DNA from: Mycolicibacterium pyrenivorans
Lineage (GTDB): Bacteria; Actinomycetota; Actinomycetes; Mycobacteriales; Mycobacteriaceae
Direction: 5' to 3'
NCBI RefSeq assembly: GCF_025821625.1
Contig: NZ_JACKSH010000119.1
Span: 62,001-126,000, forward strand
Length of the DNA: 64,000 bases
The notes below the pieces were generated by a model. The model had not been told where the DNA came from. It made no database searches and saw only the letters and a program-made list of their open reading frames with translations. Position numbers and translations under genes: made by a program. Below, in pieces: positions 45,233-58,174 of this stretch (its first letter is position 1; the number at the start of each line of letters is the position of its first letter).

Positions 45233-47062
45233 CACCGCCTCCGCGCGGTCGTCGCGGGACAGTGCGATCGCGTTGCGTCCCTGCGACTTTGCGGCATAGA
45301 GCGCCTTGTCCGCGCGGTCCAGCAGTTCGCCCACCGCCGCGTCGGGGTCAGATCTCGAGGCCTGCCACGGCCGCAGCGTGGCGACCCCGATGCTGACGGT
45401 CAGGTAGCCCGAATCCGACCCGAGGTGCGGGATCTCGAGGTCTCGGATGGCCGCGGCCAGTCCGCTTGCCAGCCGGCGCGGGTCCTCGCGCCCGGAGAGC
45501 ACCACCGCGAACTCCTCGCCTCCGTACCGCGCCGCCAGCCAGGACCTCGGGTCGGCGAGTTGCCGCAGCACACCGGCGACGCGCCGCAGGCATTCGTCGC
45601 CGGCCTGGTGGCCGTAGACGTCGTTGAACGATTTGAAATGGTCGATGTCGACGAACAGGGCCGACACCGGTTCACCGGTTTCGTGTGCGCGGGTCCAGAT
45701 GCGGGCGGCCTTGTGCGACAGTCCGCGTCGATTGGCCAGACCGGTGAGCGGGTCGGTGTTGGCCATGTCGGTCAGCGAATCCTGCACCTCACGTTCCAGG
45801 GTCACGTCGCGCATGATCGCCGCCGTCAGCCCCTCGGGTGTGCGGCGGCTGTGCACCACGTACCAGCCCCACGTCCCGTCCTGCCGGCGGACGCGGAACG
45901 GCTCAGAAGGACCGGGCTGCGTCGACTCGGGGAAGTGCCGCCTGGCGGCGCGGTCGTCCGGATGGACCTGCTCGAGCCACTGCGACTTGGTGATCGGGCT
46001 TCCGGGGAGGTCGAGGATCTCGTAACCGTGCGACGCGCGGTGCAGGACGTTGCCCTCCTTGTCGACGACGATCACCACGTCCCCGGTCAGCTCGGCGATC
46101 AGTTCGTAGGCCTTGTGGCTGGCGTCCTCGAGCGCCGCCAGTCGCATCCGATCCTCGAGCGCCGCGGCCACCATGACCACCATCGTGAACGCGCCGAGCA
46201 CGAAGACCTGGGCCGAGATCATGGCCTGCCCGGGTTCCTCCAGCGACGCGGCGAACGGACCATAGCCGGCGAACGTGCTGCCGAGCACCAGCGCCGAGCC
46301 GACGGCCATCTCGGCGAAGGCCGCCGCGATGCCCGAGCGGATCAGCACCAGCAGCGCGGGCAACGCGGTCAGGAAGACCAGCACGAAACTCGACTTGGTC
46401 GCCGACGCGGCGCACAGGCCGACGGTCAGCGCCGTCATCATCGTGAACCACAGCACTTCCCGCCACGAATGGCGCCGCCGGTAGTGCTGCCACCGCAGCA
46501 TCAGCGGAACGAGGAACGCGATGCCGACGGCCTCGGTCAGATACCAGGCCATCGCGGCGTACACCAGCGAGCGCGGGTCGGTGGCGATCTCACCGTTCCA
46601 GACCAGGCTGGCGATCCCGATGGGACTTGCCAGCAGCGGCGCGACGAACACGCCGTAGAGCAGGAAGCGCTGCCAGCTGCGCAGCGAGTCACTGCGTCCC
46701 GTCACCCACTCCCGGTCCCGGTGCAGGACCGTCGCGGCGAACACCACCGCGGTCATCGTCGACACCACACCGACTTCGGGCGACATGTCCAGGAACAGCC
46801 GCGCCGGGACGATCTGGATGGCGGCGAACGAGGCGAGGTACACCGGCCACTGGCGACGCGGCGAGGTCAGCAACGCGACGAGCTGAGGCGCGACGGCCGG
46901 CCAGACCATGGCGTAGGACCAGCTGTCCAGGTAGACCAGCGAACGGACCAGGAAGCACAGCGCGCCGACCGCGAGGGTCCAGCCGACCAGACGCGGCCAC
47001 GGCGGCATCGCCCCGGGCACGCGAAGGGACAGCCGCCCCCAGCGGTGCGTGCCGATGTCCAT
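45161..47062 (-). CDS. Diguanylate cyclase with membrane sensor, PAS and GGDEF domains
   Basis: About 633 residues from the ATG at 47062 (MDIGTHRWGRLSLR); a TTG at 47083 is an alternative. Order: eight or so membrane helices of MASE1 type (residues 25-310), a PAS domain (VIVVDKEGNVLHRASHGYEI, then HPDDRAARRH), and a GGDEF domain (DPLTGLANRRGLS, FVDIDHFKSFNDVYGHQAGD, and the active loop RYGGEEFAVVL). The active site is intact, so it should make c-di-GMP. No RxxD inhibitory site stands five residues before the loop. No EAL domain follows. Signal unknown. Confidence 0.92.
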   Translation of the reverse strand: MDIGTHRWGRLSLRVPGAMPPWPRLVGWTLAVGALCFLVRSLVYLDSWSYAMVWPAVAPQLVALLTSPRRQWPVYLASFAAIQIVPARLFLDMSPEVGVVSTMTAVVFAATVLHRDREWVTGRSDSLRSWQRFLLYGVFVAPLLASPIGIASLVWNGEIATDPRSLVYAAMAWYLTEAVGIAFLVPLMLRWQHYRRRHSWREVLWFTMMTALTVGLCAASATKSSFVLVFLTALPALLVLIRSGIAAAFAEMAVGSALVLGSTFAGYGPFAASLEEPGQAMISAQVFVLGAFTMVVMVAAALEDRMRLAALEDASHKAYELIAELTGDVVIVVDKEGNVLHRASHGYEILDLPGSPITKSQWLEQVHPDDRAARRHFPESTQPGPSEPFRVRRQDGTWGWYVVHSRRTPEGLTAAIMRDVTLEREVQDSLTDMANTDPLTGLANRRGLSHKAARIWTRAHETGEPVSALFVDIDHFKSFNDVYGHQAGDECLRRVAGVLRQLADPRSWLAARYGGEEFAVVLSGREDPRRLASGLAAAIRDLEIPHLGSDSGYLTVSIGVATLRPWQASRSDPDAAVGELLDRADKALYAAKSQGRNAIALSRDDRAEAVLLGEQVHHPGEYAREAVGGGHDE

Positions 47063-47222
47063 CCGCACAGTCAACCGCGTCAATATTCAACCGGCAACGC
47101 TTTCGCACTCCTGGTCCCCGCCGGGACTCCGCACGGAGTTCACATCCCGGACCCTTCCAAGAAACACCGGGACGACAGAATGACCCGTCCGCGCAACTAC
47201 GGGCCAGAACGCAGGAGACTCA

Positions 47223-49748
<2,526 letters not shown>

Positions 49749-49752
49749 CCTC

Positions 49753-49873
49753 CGCCGGAATTGCATTCCAGCAGACAAAGTGCGAGTAGAGACCTGCGTG
49801 GCTGCAATCTGGGCGCGAAAACCGTGCAGGCCCTTTCGGTGAGCAGGCCCCGGTGCTGCTTGCGAATCCGGCG
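49753..49873. repeat. Copy of the recD-type palindrome with a decayed right arm
   Basis: Bases 49753-49774 equal the left arm of the palindrome after recD (begins CGCCGGAATTGCATTCC). The expected right arm is only partly kept at 49856-49873 (ends GCGAATCCGGCG). The copy starts five bases after the glgP stop, so it may once have been the terminator; the hairpin is now weak. Confidence 0.6.
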
Positions 49874-49879
49874 CGCTGA

Positions 49880-51028
<1,149 letters not shown>

Positions 51029-51031
51029 CGG

Positions 51032-51892
51032 CTACTTGAAGTGGGGTTCGAGCAGCGTCGACCAGGCCTTGTCCAGCTGGAGCCACTCGTCCTCGCACCC
51101 TGACGCGCGGTCTTCGGGCAGTTCACCGCCTGCGACCAGGTCGCCGTTGGTCTCGGGATCCGCGCCGTAGATCCAGCACTGCAGGTTGAACATCCGCGTC
51201 TCGTCCAGCGAGTGCACGTCGGCGAAGTCCTCGCTGCCGAGTTCGCTGCGTTGCTCACCGGACGTACCGAATGTCCGCGCGAAGTCCTTGACCGCCTGCA
51301 CCGACTCGGGGTCGATCTGGCCGTCCCCGTCGGGCTGCAACAGCACGTAGGCGGCGAGTTGGTCGGCGACATCCTCTTCGCGCCCGGTGACCGGCAGGTC
51401 GTACACGCTGATCGCCATGTGCCCGACCTCGTGGTAGAAGGTCGCGTACTCGGAGTTGAGCGCGGACGCAACGGGATCGGGGTCGCCCGCCTCGGTGAAG
51501 ATCTGCTCGGCCAGCGCGGCGTCCTCGTAGCACAGGGTGATCGACTGGGCGCCGAAGTCCCAGAAGGCGTTGGCCTCGTCGCACTGCGAGCCGAGCAGCG
51601 CGACGTCGTTCGGCAGTGCCAGCGACTGGTTGATGTCGTCGGCGAGGTCCTCGAGCACCTGGTTGTCCTGCAGCAGCGCCCGACCGGCGATGGCCTCGGG
51701 GGTCTCGGCGTCCTCGTAGGTGACGATCATCGTCCCCGCGCCGTCGGCGCCGTCGTCCTCCGGACCCGGGGCCGGGCTCTGTGCCGCGGCCGTCCCGGAC
51801 GACGACTGCGGTGGCTCGGACTGCTGCTGCGCGCCGCCACAGCCCACCACCAACAGCCCGGCTGCCAACACCGGCACAACCTGTGTGCGCAT
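51032..51892 (-). CDS. DUF4344-type putative metallopeptidase lipoprotein
   Basis: 286 residues. A signal peptide with lipobox LLVVGC (Cys18) is followed by a Gln/Ser/Pro-rich spacer to about residue 55 and a domain with the zincin motif YHEVGHMAI, then DLPVTGREEDVADQLAAYVL, both characteristic of DUF4344. The HEVGH supplies two His ligands and the Glu catalyst; the downstream acid run REEDVAD probably gives the third ligand. Cys pairs near residues 103/118 and 238/265 may form disulphides. Substrate unknown. It converges with the mycolyltransferase gene, stops three bases apart. Confidence 0.85.
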   Translation of the reverse strand: MRTQVVPVLAAGLLVVGCGGAQQQSEPPQSSSGTAAAQSPAPGPEDDGADGAGTMIVTYEDAETPEAIAGRALLQDNQVLEDLADDINQSLALPNDVALLGSQCDEANAFWDFGAQSITLCYEDAALAEQIFTEAGDPDPVASALNSEYATFYHEVGHMAISVYDLPVTGREEDVADQLAAYVLLQPDGDGQIDPESVQAVKDFARTFGTSGEQRSELGSEDFADVHSLDETRMFNLQCWIYGADPETNGDLVAGGELPEDRASGCEDEWLQLDKAWSTLLEPHFK

Positions 51893-51944
51893 GTACCCCG
51901 CCCTTCGCTGCCCCGACGGTCGAACACTATCGCGGCGGGCGGGG

Positions 51945-52361
51945 TTACTTGGAGTAATCGGTGCTCAACCAGCGCTTTGGACGCATGCGGATGACGATGG
52001 AGGTCGGGGTGAGGTTCTCGTCGGTGAACTGGCCGCCGGCCTCCTGCCCGAGGTAGCGGACCGCGATCTCGCGGACGGTGGCGTCGTCGGCGGGTCCGAT
52101 GCCGGTGACGTCACCTTCGGCGGTGACGTACTTGTACGGCGGCTGTTCGTCCTGCGCCGTGATCGCGAACCGGCCCGCATCACGAATCACCTTGTGCTTC
52201 AACGACTCTGTTTCCGTCCACAGCAACACCTCGCCACCGGGCCGGTAGCCGTACCAGATGGGCACCGCCAGCGGCGCCCTGCCGGGTCGCTCGACGGCGA
52301 TCACGCCGACGTGGACGTCGGCCAGATAATGCTCACGCTCGTCACTCGTCATCTTCGCCAT
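51945..52361 (-). CDS. PPOX-class (F420/FMN-dependent) oxidoreductase-fold protein
   Basis: 138 residues from the ATG at 52361 (MAKMTSDEREHYLADVHVGV). The split-barrel fold of pyridoxamine-phosphate-oxidase-like enzymes is indicated by LAVPIWYGYRPGGEVLLWTE, LKHKVIRDAGRFAITAQD and YKYVTAEGDVTGI. In mycobacteria many such small proteins use F420 instead of FMN. The role cannot be stated from the sequence. It lies 38 bases before another deazaflavin-type gene, likely the same transcript. A TTG at 52373 is an alternative start. Confidence 0.82.
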   Translation of the reverse strand: MAKMTSDEREHYLADVHVGVIAVERPGRAPLAVPIWYGYRPGGEVLLWTETESLKHKVIRDAGRFAITAQDEQPPYKYVTAEGDVTGIGPADDATVREIAVRYLGQEAGGQFTDENLTPTSIVIRMRPKRWLSTDYSK

Positions 52362-52399
52362 GACACGTGCCAACGAGTGCGAGCGCCGTCACATTCCCG

Positions 52400-52834
52400 T
52401 CAGCCGGCGGGCACCAACTCGAAGACGGGGATGACGCGGTCGGTGCGCGTCTCGTACTCGGCGAAGCCGGGGGCGCGCTCGGCGATGACGGCGTAGACGC
52501 GGTCGCGTTCGTCCCGGGGCAGTTCGCGCGCGGTGACGGCCCTCGGCGGGTCGGCTCCGATCTCCACGCTGGCCTGCCGGTGGGCGCGAATGTTGAACGC
52601 CCACGCGGGATCCCGGTCACGGCCCGCGGACGAGCCGACGACGTAGATCTTGCCGTCGACGTCGAAGTAGGCCACCGGGTTGATACGCTCGGCGCCGCTC
52701 TTCGCGCCGGTCGAGGTCAGCAGCAGCAAGGGGAAGCCCTCGAACTGGCCGCCGACCTTGCCGCCGTTGGCGCGGAACTCGTCGATGTTGCGCTCATTGA
52801 AATCGCGCTCCTCGTTCATCACTTCCTCGGGCAT
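52400..52834 (-). CDS. Ddn-like deazaflavin-dependent nitroreductase family protein
   Basis: 144 residues. The family core is NGGKVGGQFEGFPLLLLTSTGAKSG (spelled here only as NGGKVGG, FEGFPLLLLTSTG), then RINPVAYFDVDGKIYVVGS and GRDRDPAWAFNIRAHRQASV, which together form the F420-binding split barrel of Ddn and its relatives. Such proteins reduce quinones or nitro compounds with F420H2. The ATG at 52834 is used; a second ATG five codons later has a closer GAGGAA. Downstream is the PPOX-type gene. Confidence 0.87.
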   Translation of the reverse strand: MPEEVMNEERDFNERNIDEFRANGGKVGGQFEGFPLLLLTSTGAKSGAERINPVAYFDVDGKIYVVGSSAGRDRDPAWAFNIRAHRQASVEIGADPPRAVTARELPRDERDRVYAVIAERAPGFAEYETRTDRVIPVFELVPAG

Positions 52835-52860
52835 GAGCCCATGGTGTCACGGTGGCGATG

Positions 52861-52924
52861 CGCCGAACGTGCGTTCCTTGTAGCTCCTAGCGCCCCGCAA
52901 CGACCGTGGGTGCACGCTCGCGGG
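52861..52924. repeat. 64-bp palindromic element, family B copy 2
   Basis: The left part (52861-52882) matches the element at 35304 except for a few bases (CGAACGTGCGTTCC against CGAACGTGCATTCC, both then followed by TGTAG), and the right part GTGCACGCTCGCGGGC matches its right arm in outline. The arms pair imperfectly. It lies just after the stop of the sulfurtransferase gene on the minus strand. Confidence 0.65.
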
Positions 52925-52927
52925 CTC

Positions 52928-53764
52928 CTAGTCCGGGCCGACGGCTACCGGGCGCGTGGAATCGGAGCTCCATTCCGACCACGAGCCGGGGAACAGCGCG
53001 GCGTCGATGCCGACTGCTGCCAGCGCCGCGACGCCCACCGCGGCGGTGACTCCCGACCCGCAGTACACGGCCACGTCGGCGCCCACGCCGCGGTCGTCGA
53101 ACAGCCGGGTGAGCTCGGCGTCGGGCAGCCAGGCGCCGTCACCGGTGAGCAGACGGGTGCTCGGAAGGTTGACCGCGCCGGGGATATGGCCGGCGACCGG
53201 GTCGACGGGCTCGACCTCGCCGCGATACCGCTCGGGCGCGCGAGCGTCCAGCAGCACCGCGACGTCGGGCGCTTCATCGGCGGTCACGGTCTTACATGCC
53301 GCCGCATAGAGATCGTCGTGGGCGACGGTCACGTCGCCTGGTTCGGGAGTCACGGCGCCGGTCTGCAGTCGGCCCGTCCACGCCGGCAGCCCGCCGTCGA
53401 GGATCCTGACGTCGGCGATGCCGGCGGCCGTCAGCACCCACCACGCGCGCGCCGACCCCGCACGGTTCCAGTCGTCGTAGACCACCACCGGCACACCCGT
53501 CCGGACCCCCCAGCGGCGCGCCGCCTCCTGAAGCCGGCGCCCGGACGGCAGCGGATGACGACCACGTCCCGTCACGCGGTGATCGGTGAGGTCGTCCTCG
53601 AGGGAGACGTACACCGCGCCCGGCAGATGCCCGGCTTCGTAGGCCGCGGTGCCGTCCGGTTCGGGCAGCGACCATCGGACATCCAGCAGCGTGATCGGCT
53701 CACCCGCGTCCAGGCGGCTCGCCAGTTCCTCGGCGGTGATCAGCACATCGTCGCGGGTCCCCAT
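52928..53764 (-). CDS. Sulfurtransferase, 3-mercaptopyruvate type
   Basis: 278 residues with two rhodanese domains. The N-terminal domain (ITLLDVRWSLPEP, AYEAGHLPGAVYVSLE) has no active cysteine at the loop position; the C-terminal domain has VLLDARAPERYRGE, GHIPGAVNLPS and the active-site loop YCGSGVTA with Cys near 233. The CGSGVT loop is typical of 3-mercaptopyruvate sulfurtransferases, CRxG of thiosulfate ones. The protein is close in size to mycobacterial SseA/SseB. It moves sulfur to thiols or cyanide in the cytosol. Confidence 0.9.
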   Translation of the reverse strand: MGTRDDVLITAEELASRLDAGEPITLLDVRWSLPEPDGTAAYEAGHLPGAVYVSLEDDLTDHRVTGRGRHPLPSGRRLQEAARRWGVRTGVPVVVYDDWNRAGSARAWWVLTAAGIADVRILDGGLPAWTGRLQTGAVTPEPGDVTVAHDDLYAAACKTVTADEAPDVAVLLDARAPERYRGEVEPVDPVAGHIPGAVNLPSTRLLTGDGAWLPDAELTRLFDDRGVGADVAVYCGSGVTAAVGVAALAAVGIDAALFPGSWSEWSSDSTRPVAVGPD

Positions 53765-53879
53765 CGCGAAATAGTATTCCTGGTCGCGGATCCAGCGGTG
53801 GTCACAGCCGTGGCTTCACGCTGGAGGCGAGCGGCGGCGCCGGCCAGCGAGCAGAATGAGGCGCGATGACCATCGAGGG

Positions 53880-54485
53880 CGCGACGTTGTTCACCGCGTG
53901 GAACCCGCCGACGTCGACACGTACGTCGAGGCGGCCCGCCGGGGCGCGCTGCGGATGCGGTTCAACCTCGCGTTGTACGCCGACCCGCCGGCACTTCGAC
54001 GCCCAGGTGACGCGGTTCGCCGAGCAGCGGCGCCGGGTCGACGGCATCGCGAACCCCCTGCTGACCGCGCAGTCGGTGAAGTTCTTCGCCGACGGCGTGG
54101 TGGAGAACGAGACCGGGGCGCTACTCGCCCCGTACTGCTCGGGGCTGCACAGTCATTCCGGCGGGGCAGGGCGAAGCGACTCGGGGGAGAACCTGGGCAT
54201 GCGCAACTGGGAGGGTGACTCGCTGGCCCTGGCCGCCCGCCGCGTCGACGAGGACGACCTGCAGAGGTTCGCCGCGCTCGGCGTCATCCCGAACATGCAG
54301 CCGCTGTGGGCCCAGCTGGACCGGCTGATGACCGTCCTGACGATCCCCCGGCTGGGCGCCGCTCGGGCCGGCAGGCAGTACCCGATCCGCACGCTGGACA
54401 CCACGGGCGCACTGGAGCTGCCGTCGGTGGCCGTGCGTGCCACGTACCTCCGCGGCGAGACGGTCTACCGGTGCCGGGGCGCTCA
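53880..54485 (+). pseudogene. Eroded YtcJ-like amidohydrolase
   Basis: Three fragments of one amidohydrolase lie in order. VEPADVDTYVEAARRGALRM and RFNLALYADP occur in one frame up to about 53990, after which the frame shifts. The next frame has VTRFAEQRRRVDGIANPLLT, SVKFFADGVVENETGALLAP, an odd insert GGAGRSDSGENLG, and NWEGDSLALAARRVDE joined directly to DDLQRFAALGVIPNMQPLW (a deletion). After RTLDTTGA comes a last piece VAVRATYLRGETVYR, which is the family C-terminus, so a second large part is gone. The metal-binding N-terminal part is absent. Confidence 0.75.
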
Positions 54486-54821
54486 GCAATCCAGGTGGAT
54501 GACCGCCATACTGGCGATGTCGAACGCCAGCGCGACGCCGAACCCCATTTCCCGGTCGAGGCGGTCGGTCACCTCAGAGGCCGGGATACCGCGGTCCATC
54601 ATCGAGCAGGCCCGGTACCCGGCATCCAGCAGTTCCTGCGCTGTCCAGGCCGCGTGGCGGACTTCGAGCTCGTACAAGTAGTCGGCCGCGTCCGCCGCAG
54701 CAGGCGCGGCAAGGGCGAGCAGCGCCGCGAAGGGAACCGCGGTGGCTCCGACCGCCCGCGTCACGAGACGCCGGCGGCCGGCGGACGGTTTCGCGTGACG
54801 GCCGCGCTGGTACGAACTCAC
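54483..54821 (-). CDS. DUF732-like small exported protein
   Basis: 112 residues from a GTG at 54821, which has AAGGA seven bases upstream; longer ATG starts lack an SD. An arginine-rich n-region and a hydrophobic core (VTRAVGATAVPFAALLALAA, cleavage after AAADA near residue 45) lead a mature domain of about 68 residues with GYRACSMMDRGIPASEV and a last HLDC; the two cysteines fit the disulphide of DUF732 domains. These proteins are numerous in mycobacteria without known role. The stop overlaps the amidohydrolase remnant. The leader up to 55050 is AT-rich and holds the promoter. Confidence 0.78.
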   Translation of the reverse strand: MSSYQRGRHAKPSAGRRRLVTRAVGATAVPFAALLALAAPAAADAADYLYELEVRHAAWTAQELLDAGYRACSMMDRGIPASEVTDRLDREMGFGVALAFDIASMAVIHLDC

Positions 54822-55050
54822 GTCGGGATCCTTCTGGTCTGGCGCTGCGCGCCGCGGTGGCCGCTCGGAAAGCGCCCACGCCACTATATGTGAACTGCGC
54901 TAATTACGCTTCAGCACCCATATAGTCTACAGATAAAGGGTTTACCGTGACTATGTTATCCGTGATTCTTACGCGGGCTCTGTGCCCTGTCTCACAATCT
55001 CGCACCCACTGGGCATGTCGTCACGGCGCCGCCGCGTGACGCGGTCCGAC

Positions 55051-58000
55051 CTAAACCGCACTCGCCATCGCCAGAACCTCTTCGGCCGATGGCGGACTCG
55101 ACGGATGATATGACAGGCACCACGGCGCGACGACGCGGTGGAACGCCTCCCCCTCCGTCGCGACATAGAAGTTGCCGGCCTGCAGCCGGCTGATGTCGGG
55201 CACCAGGCCGCCCTTGGCCCGCGCCATCTCCCGAGCGGCCTCGATATGGGCCGGCGAGTTCAGCAGGCCGTAGAACTGGGTGGCGGCATTACCCGGGATG
55301 TGGTTGTGCAGACCCTTCGGCGCCTGGGTGGCGAACACCAGCCCGAGCCCGTACTTGCGGGCCTGCGACGACAGCGCCAGCGTGCTTCGCAGGGAGGTGG
55401 TGAAACCCTTTGACGGAGCGAAGTTCTGAGCTTCATCCATGATCAGCAACCCGGACAGCGGCCGCTCCCCGGCCGGGTGCCGTTTGATCCACGCGAACAG
55501 CGCCATCTGCAGCTGGTTGACGAAGCTCTGGCGCTGCTCGTCCGAAGACAGGCCGATCATGCTGATCACCGACACCCTTGCCCGGCGACCCGGAGACGGC
55601 GTGAGCAGCACCCCGGGGTCGACGGGCGTGCCGTCGCCGCCGAACATCGGGTCGTTGATCATGGCGGCGCGCAGATCCTGGGCGAGGTTGTTCGCGATCT
55701 TGCGGGCGTCGGCGATGTTGCTGACGTCATCGGGCAGGTCGGCGAGCAGGTCGACGAAGCCGTCGAGGGTCGGTGCCGGAGTTCTGCCGTATCGCTGCAA
55801 CGCTTCTCGCAGCACGGCGCGAGCCCGGTTGGCCTTCTGGGTCTGCCCGGAGATCAGCGCCCGCGGTTCGAGCGCGGCGCACGCGGACTCCACGGCGTCG
55901 TTGAACTCGTCGTAGTCGTCGACCACGGAGCTGAAATCGGGCAGCGGCTGGAATGCCAGCGGACGCCCGGTCGACCGTCGCGGCGTCCAGATCTTCACCT
56001 CGGTGTTGCCGAAATATTCTGCGGCCCTTGCATCGTCGGAACGACGCCAGCCGAGTGGCGGCGCGGGCCACGAGGTGCCCAACCGGGACAGGTCGTTGTT
56101 GGTGTCCAGCACGATCGACGAGACACCGCGCAGCGCGCATTCCTCGACGAGCCTGCGGATCAGCACCGTCTTGCCCGAGCCCGAGCCCGCGAAGATCGCG
56201 ACGTGTTTGCGCAGCGCGGACAGTTCGATCGACACGGGCTCACCCGTTTGCAGGTCGAAGCCCAGCGGCATCTCGGCGTCGGACACGTCGACGGCGACCT
56301 CCACCGGAGGTTCCGGCTCGGGTTCCGGTTCGACCGGCGCGGCCACCGTGACACCGCGGGTGTCGTCGCCCAGCACGTCGCGCAACAACGCCAGCCCGTG
56401 CGCGGGCCTGCGCGCCTGCAGCCATCCCGGCAGGTCGACGTCGTCGTCGTTGATCAGGTCGCGCAGCGCGATCATGGTCCGCACATCGTCGTCGGACACC
56501 GGGACGGTGCGCGCACCGGCGGCGTGGATCTCCTCGATCAGCGCCGCGGTCTTGGGGCCGGTGGGCCACGCCGTGTTGCGCAGCAACAACAGGTGTCGGC
56601 GGTCCGATCCGGCACTGAGACCCGTTGCCGCATAGGCTTTTCTGATGCGGGTCTGGGCGGCCAGCGCGTTGGTGGCCGCAATGGCGCGGAATGCCCAGTG
56701 GCGTTCGTCGTCGGTGGCGCTGTCAAGGCTCTGCCGCAGCCGCGCGTGCAGCACGACGTGCGATCCCGGCGGCGGGTCGACCGTGTACACCTGGTCACCG
56801 TCGCGTTCGGCGATCCACGCCGTCAGTGCGGCGCCGAGAAGCTCGGGCATCGTGATGTCTTCGCCCTCGTGGTCGAACGCGGCGGCGGGCACCGCGCGCC
56901 TGCGGTAGTCGGCGAACCGACGGTCGAGTCCCGACGAACCGACGGCGGCACTTCCGTTGGGCGACTGCGACTCCCAAGTCGGCTGCGCGTCTGTGCTCAG
57001 GGCTTCGAGCTCGACGACGGTGCCGTGCTTGAGGCACTCGCGCACGTGGCTGTCGGCTCGGATCAACAACTTTCGCGGCGTGTAGTCCCGGGCGTCCTCG
57101 AACGCCGCGGGCATGATCGGCCAACTCGGATAGGGCGGCGCGAAGCCCGTCGCCGCGTAGCTCAGGATGAAACGGCGTTCCAGGATCGCGCGGCCGATGT
57201 CCGAGGTCGGCAACCCGTGCAACACCGCCGTCACCCGGAACCGGTCGGCCACGCTTGCCGTCGCCTGGTCGCGGATGCTCTCCCAGACCGCAGGCAGGCA
57301 CGCCACCACCGACACCGTCCGGCGCATCGTCTGGCGCAGCGACATCAGCCCGTGGGCGACCTGCTCCAGCACACCGTCGCCGCCACCGCCGGACTCGGTG
57401 CGCGCAAGCGAGGCGGCGAGCAGCGTGTCGATCTGATCCAGGGCCAGCACCGCCGGACCGGCCAGGGCGACGAGCCGGGAGATGTCGCGCACGCAGTCCT
57501 GTGCGGACTCCGGGGAGGCACGCAGCCGCCAGCGGTCGCGGTCGTCGCCGAAGACGCCGCCCAACTCCTCGCTGGCCTGCAGGTAGGCCTCGCCGACGTC
57601 ATGGGCGACCAGGTCGTTCGCCGCGAGCAGCACCAGCGCGCGCAGCGTGATGACATTGCCGCACAGGGTCTTTGCGTACCGCGGCCAGTGCATTGACGAA
57701 GCGGTCCAGGGTCTCGGGGTCGAGGTCGTCGTCCCCGATGATGGCGCGTCGGTCGGCACGCGACACGCGCGCGATCGACGACAGCTCCCACAGCAGGTCC
57801 TTGAGCTGCGTCTCGCGCTGCGCACCGGGGCGGCCCAGGCTCTCCAGGATCCCGTTGCGCACCGAATGCCAGAAGCTGGCGGCGTCGAGCAGTTCGACGA
57901 CGAAGAAGTACCCGCCGCCGGCCTGCACCCGTTCGCGGATCTGGCCGAGAAGGTGGGTCTTGCCCGATCCGGCGGGCCCGCGTACCACGACGCCGAGCGG

Positions 58001-58174
58001 GGTCGATGTGGCGTCGTGCAGCGCGTCGCCGAAGGCGTCCATCACGTCGTCGACGGCGTACTCGTTGAGCCCGCCGACGTGGGTGGCCGCCTGGGGACGC
58101 CACAGGTCGTCGACGGTGGGCGCCCACGTCAGTCGAAGCGAGGCAAGAGCTTCCCGTTGCACCGCGTCCATCAC
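55051..58174 (-). pseudogene. Two-ATPase HerA/FtsK-like protein, broken by a one-base frameshift
   Basis: Read through one extra base near 57680, the gene codes for about 1040 residues. N-terminal half: AAA ATPase with Walker A GPAGSGKTHLLG (residues 66-73) and Walker B-like VLALDQIDTLL. C-terminal half: HerA/FtsK-type motor with Walker A FAGSGSGKTVLIRRL, Walker B LLIMDEAQNFAPSKG and FATQAPKGLHNHIPGNAATQ. Frame A ends FVNALAAVRKDP; frame B opens RYAKTLCGNVITL; dropping one G restores ALARYAKTL. It overlaps the winged-helix gene by four bases. Known HerA motors move DNA for resection or antiphage systems. The shift could be a sequencing error; then the gene is intact. Confidence 0.78.
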
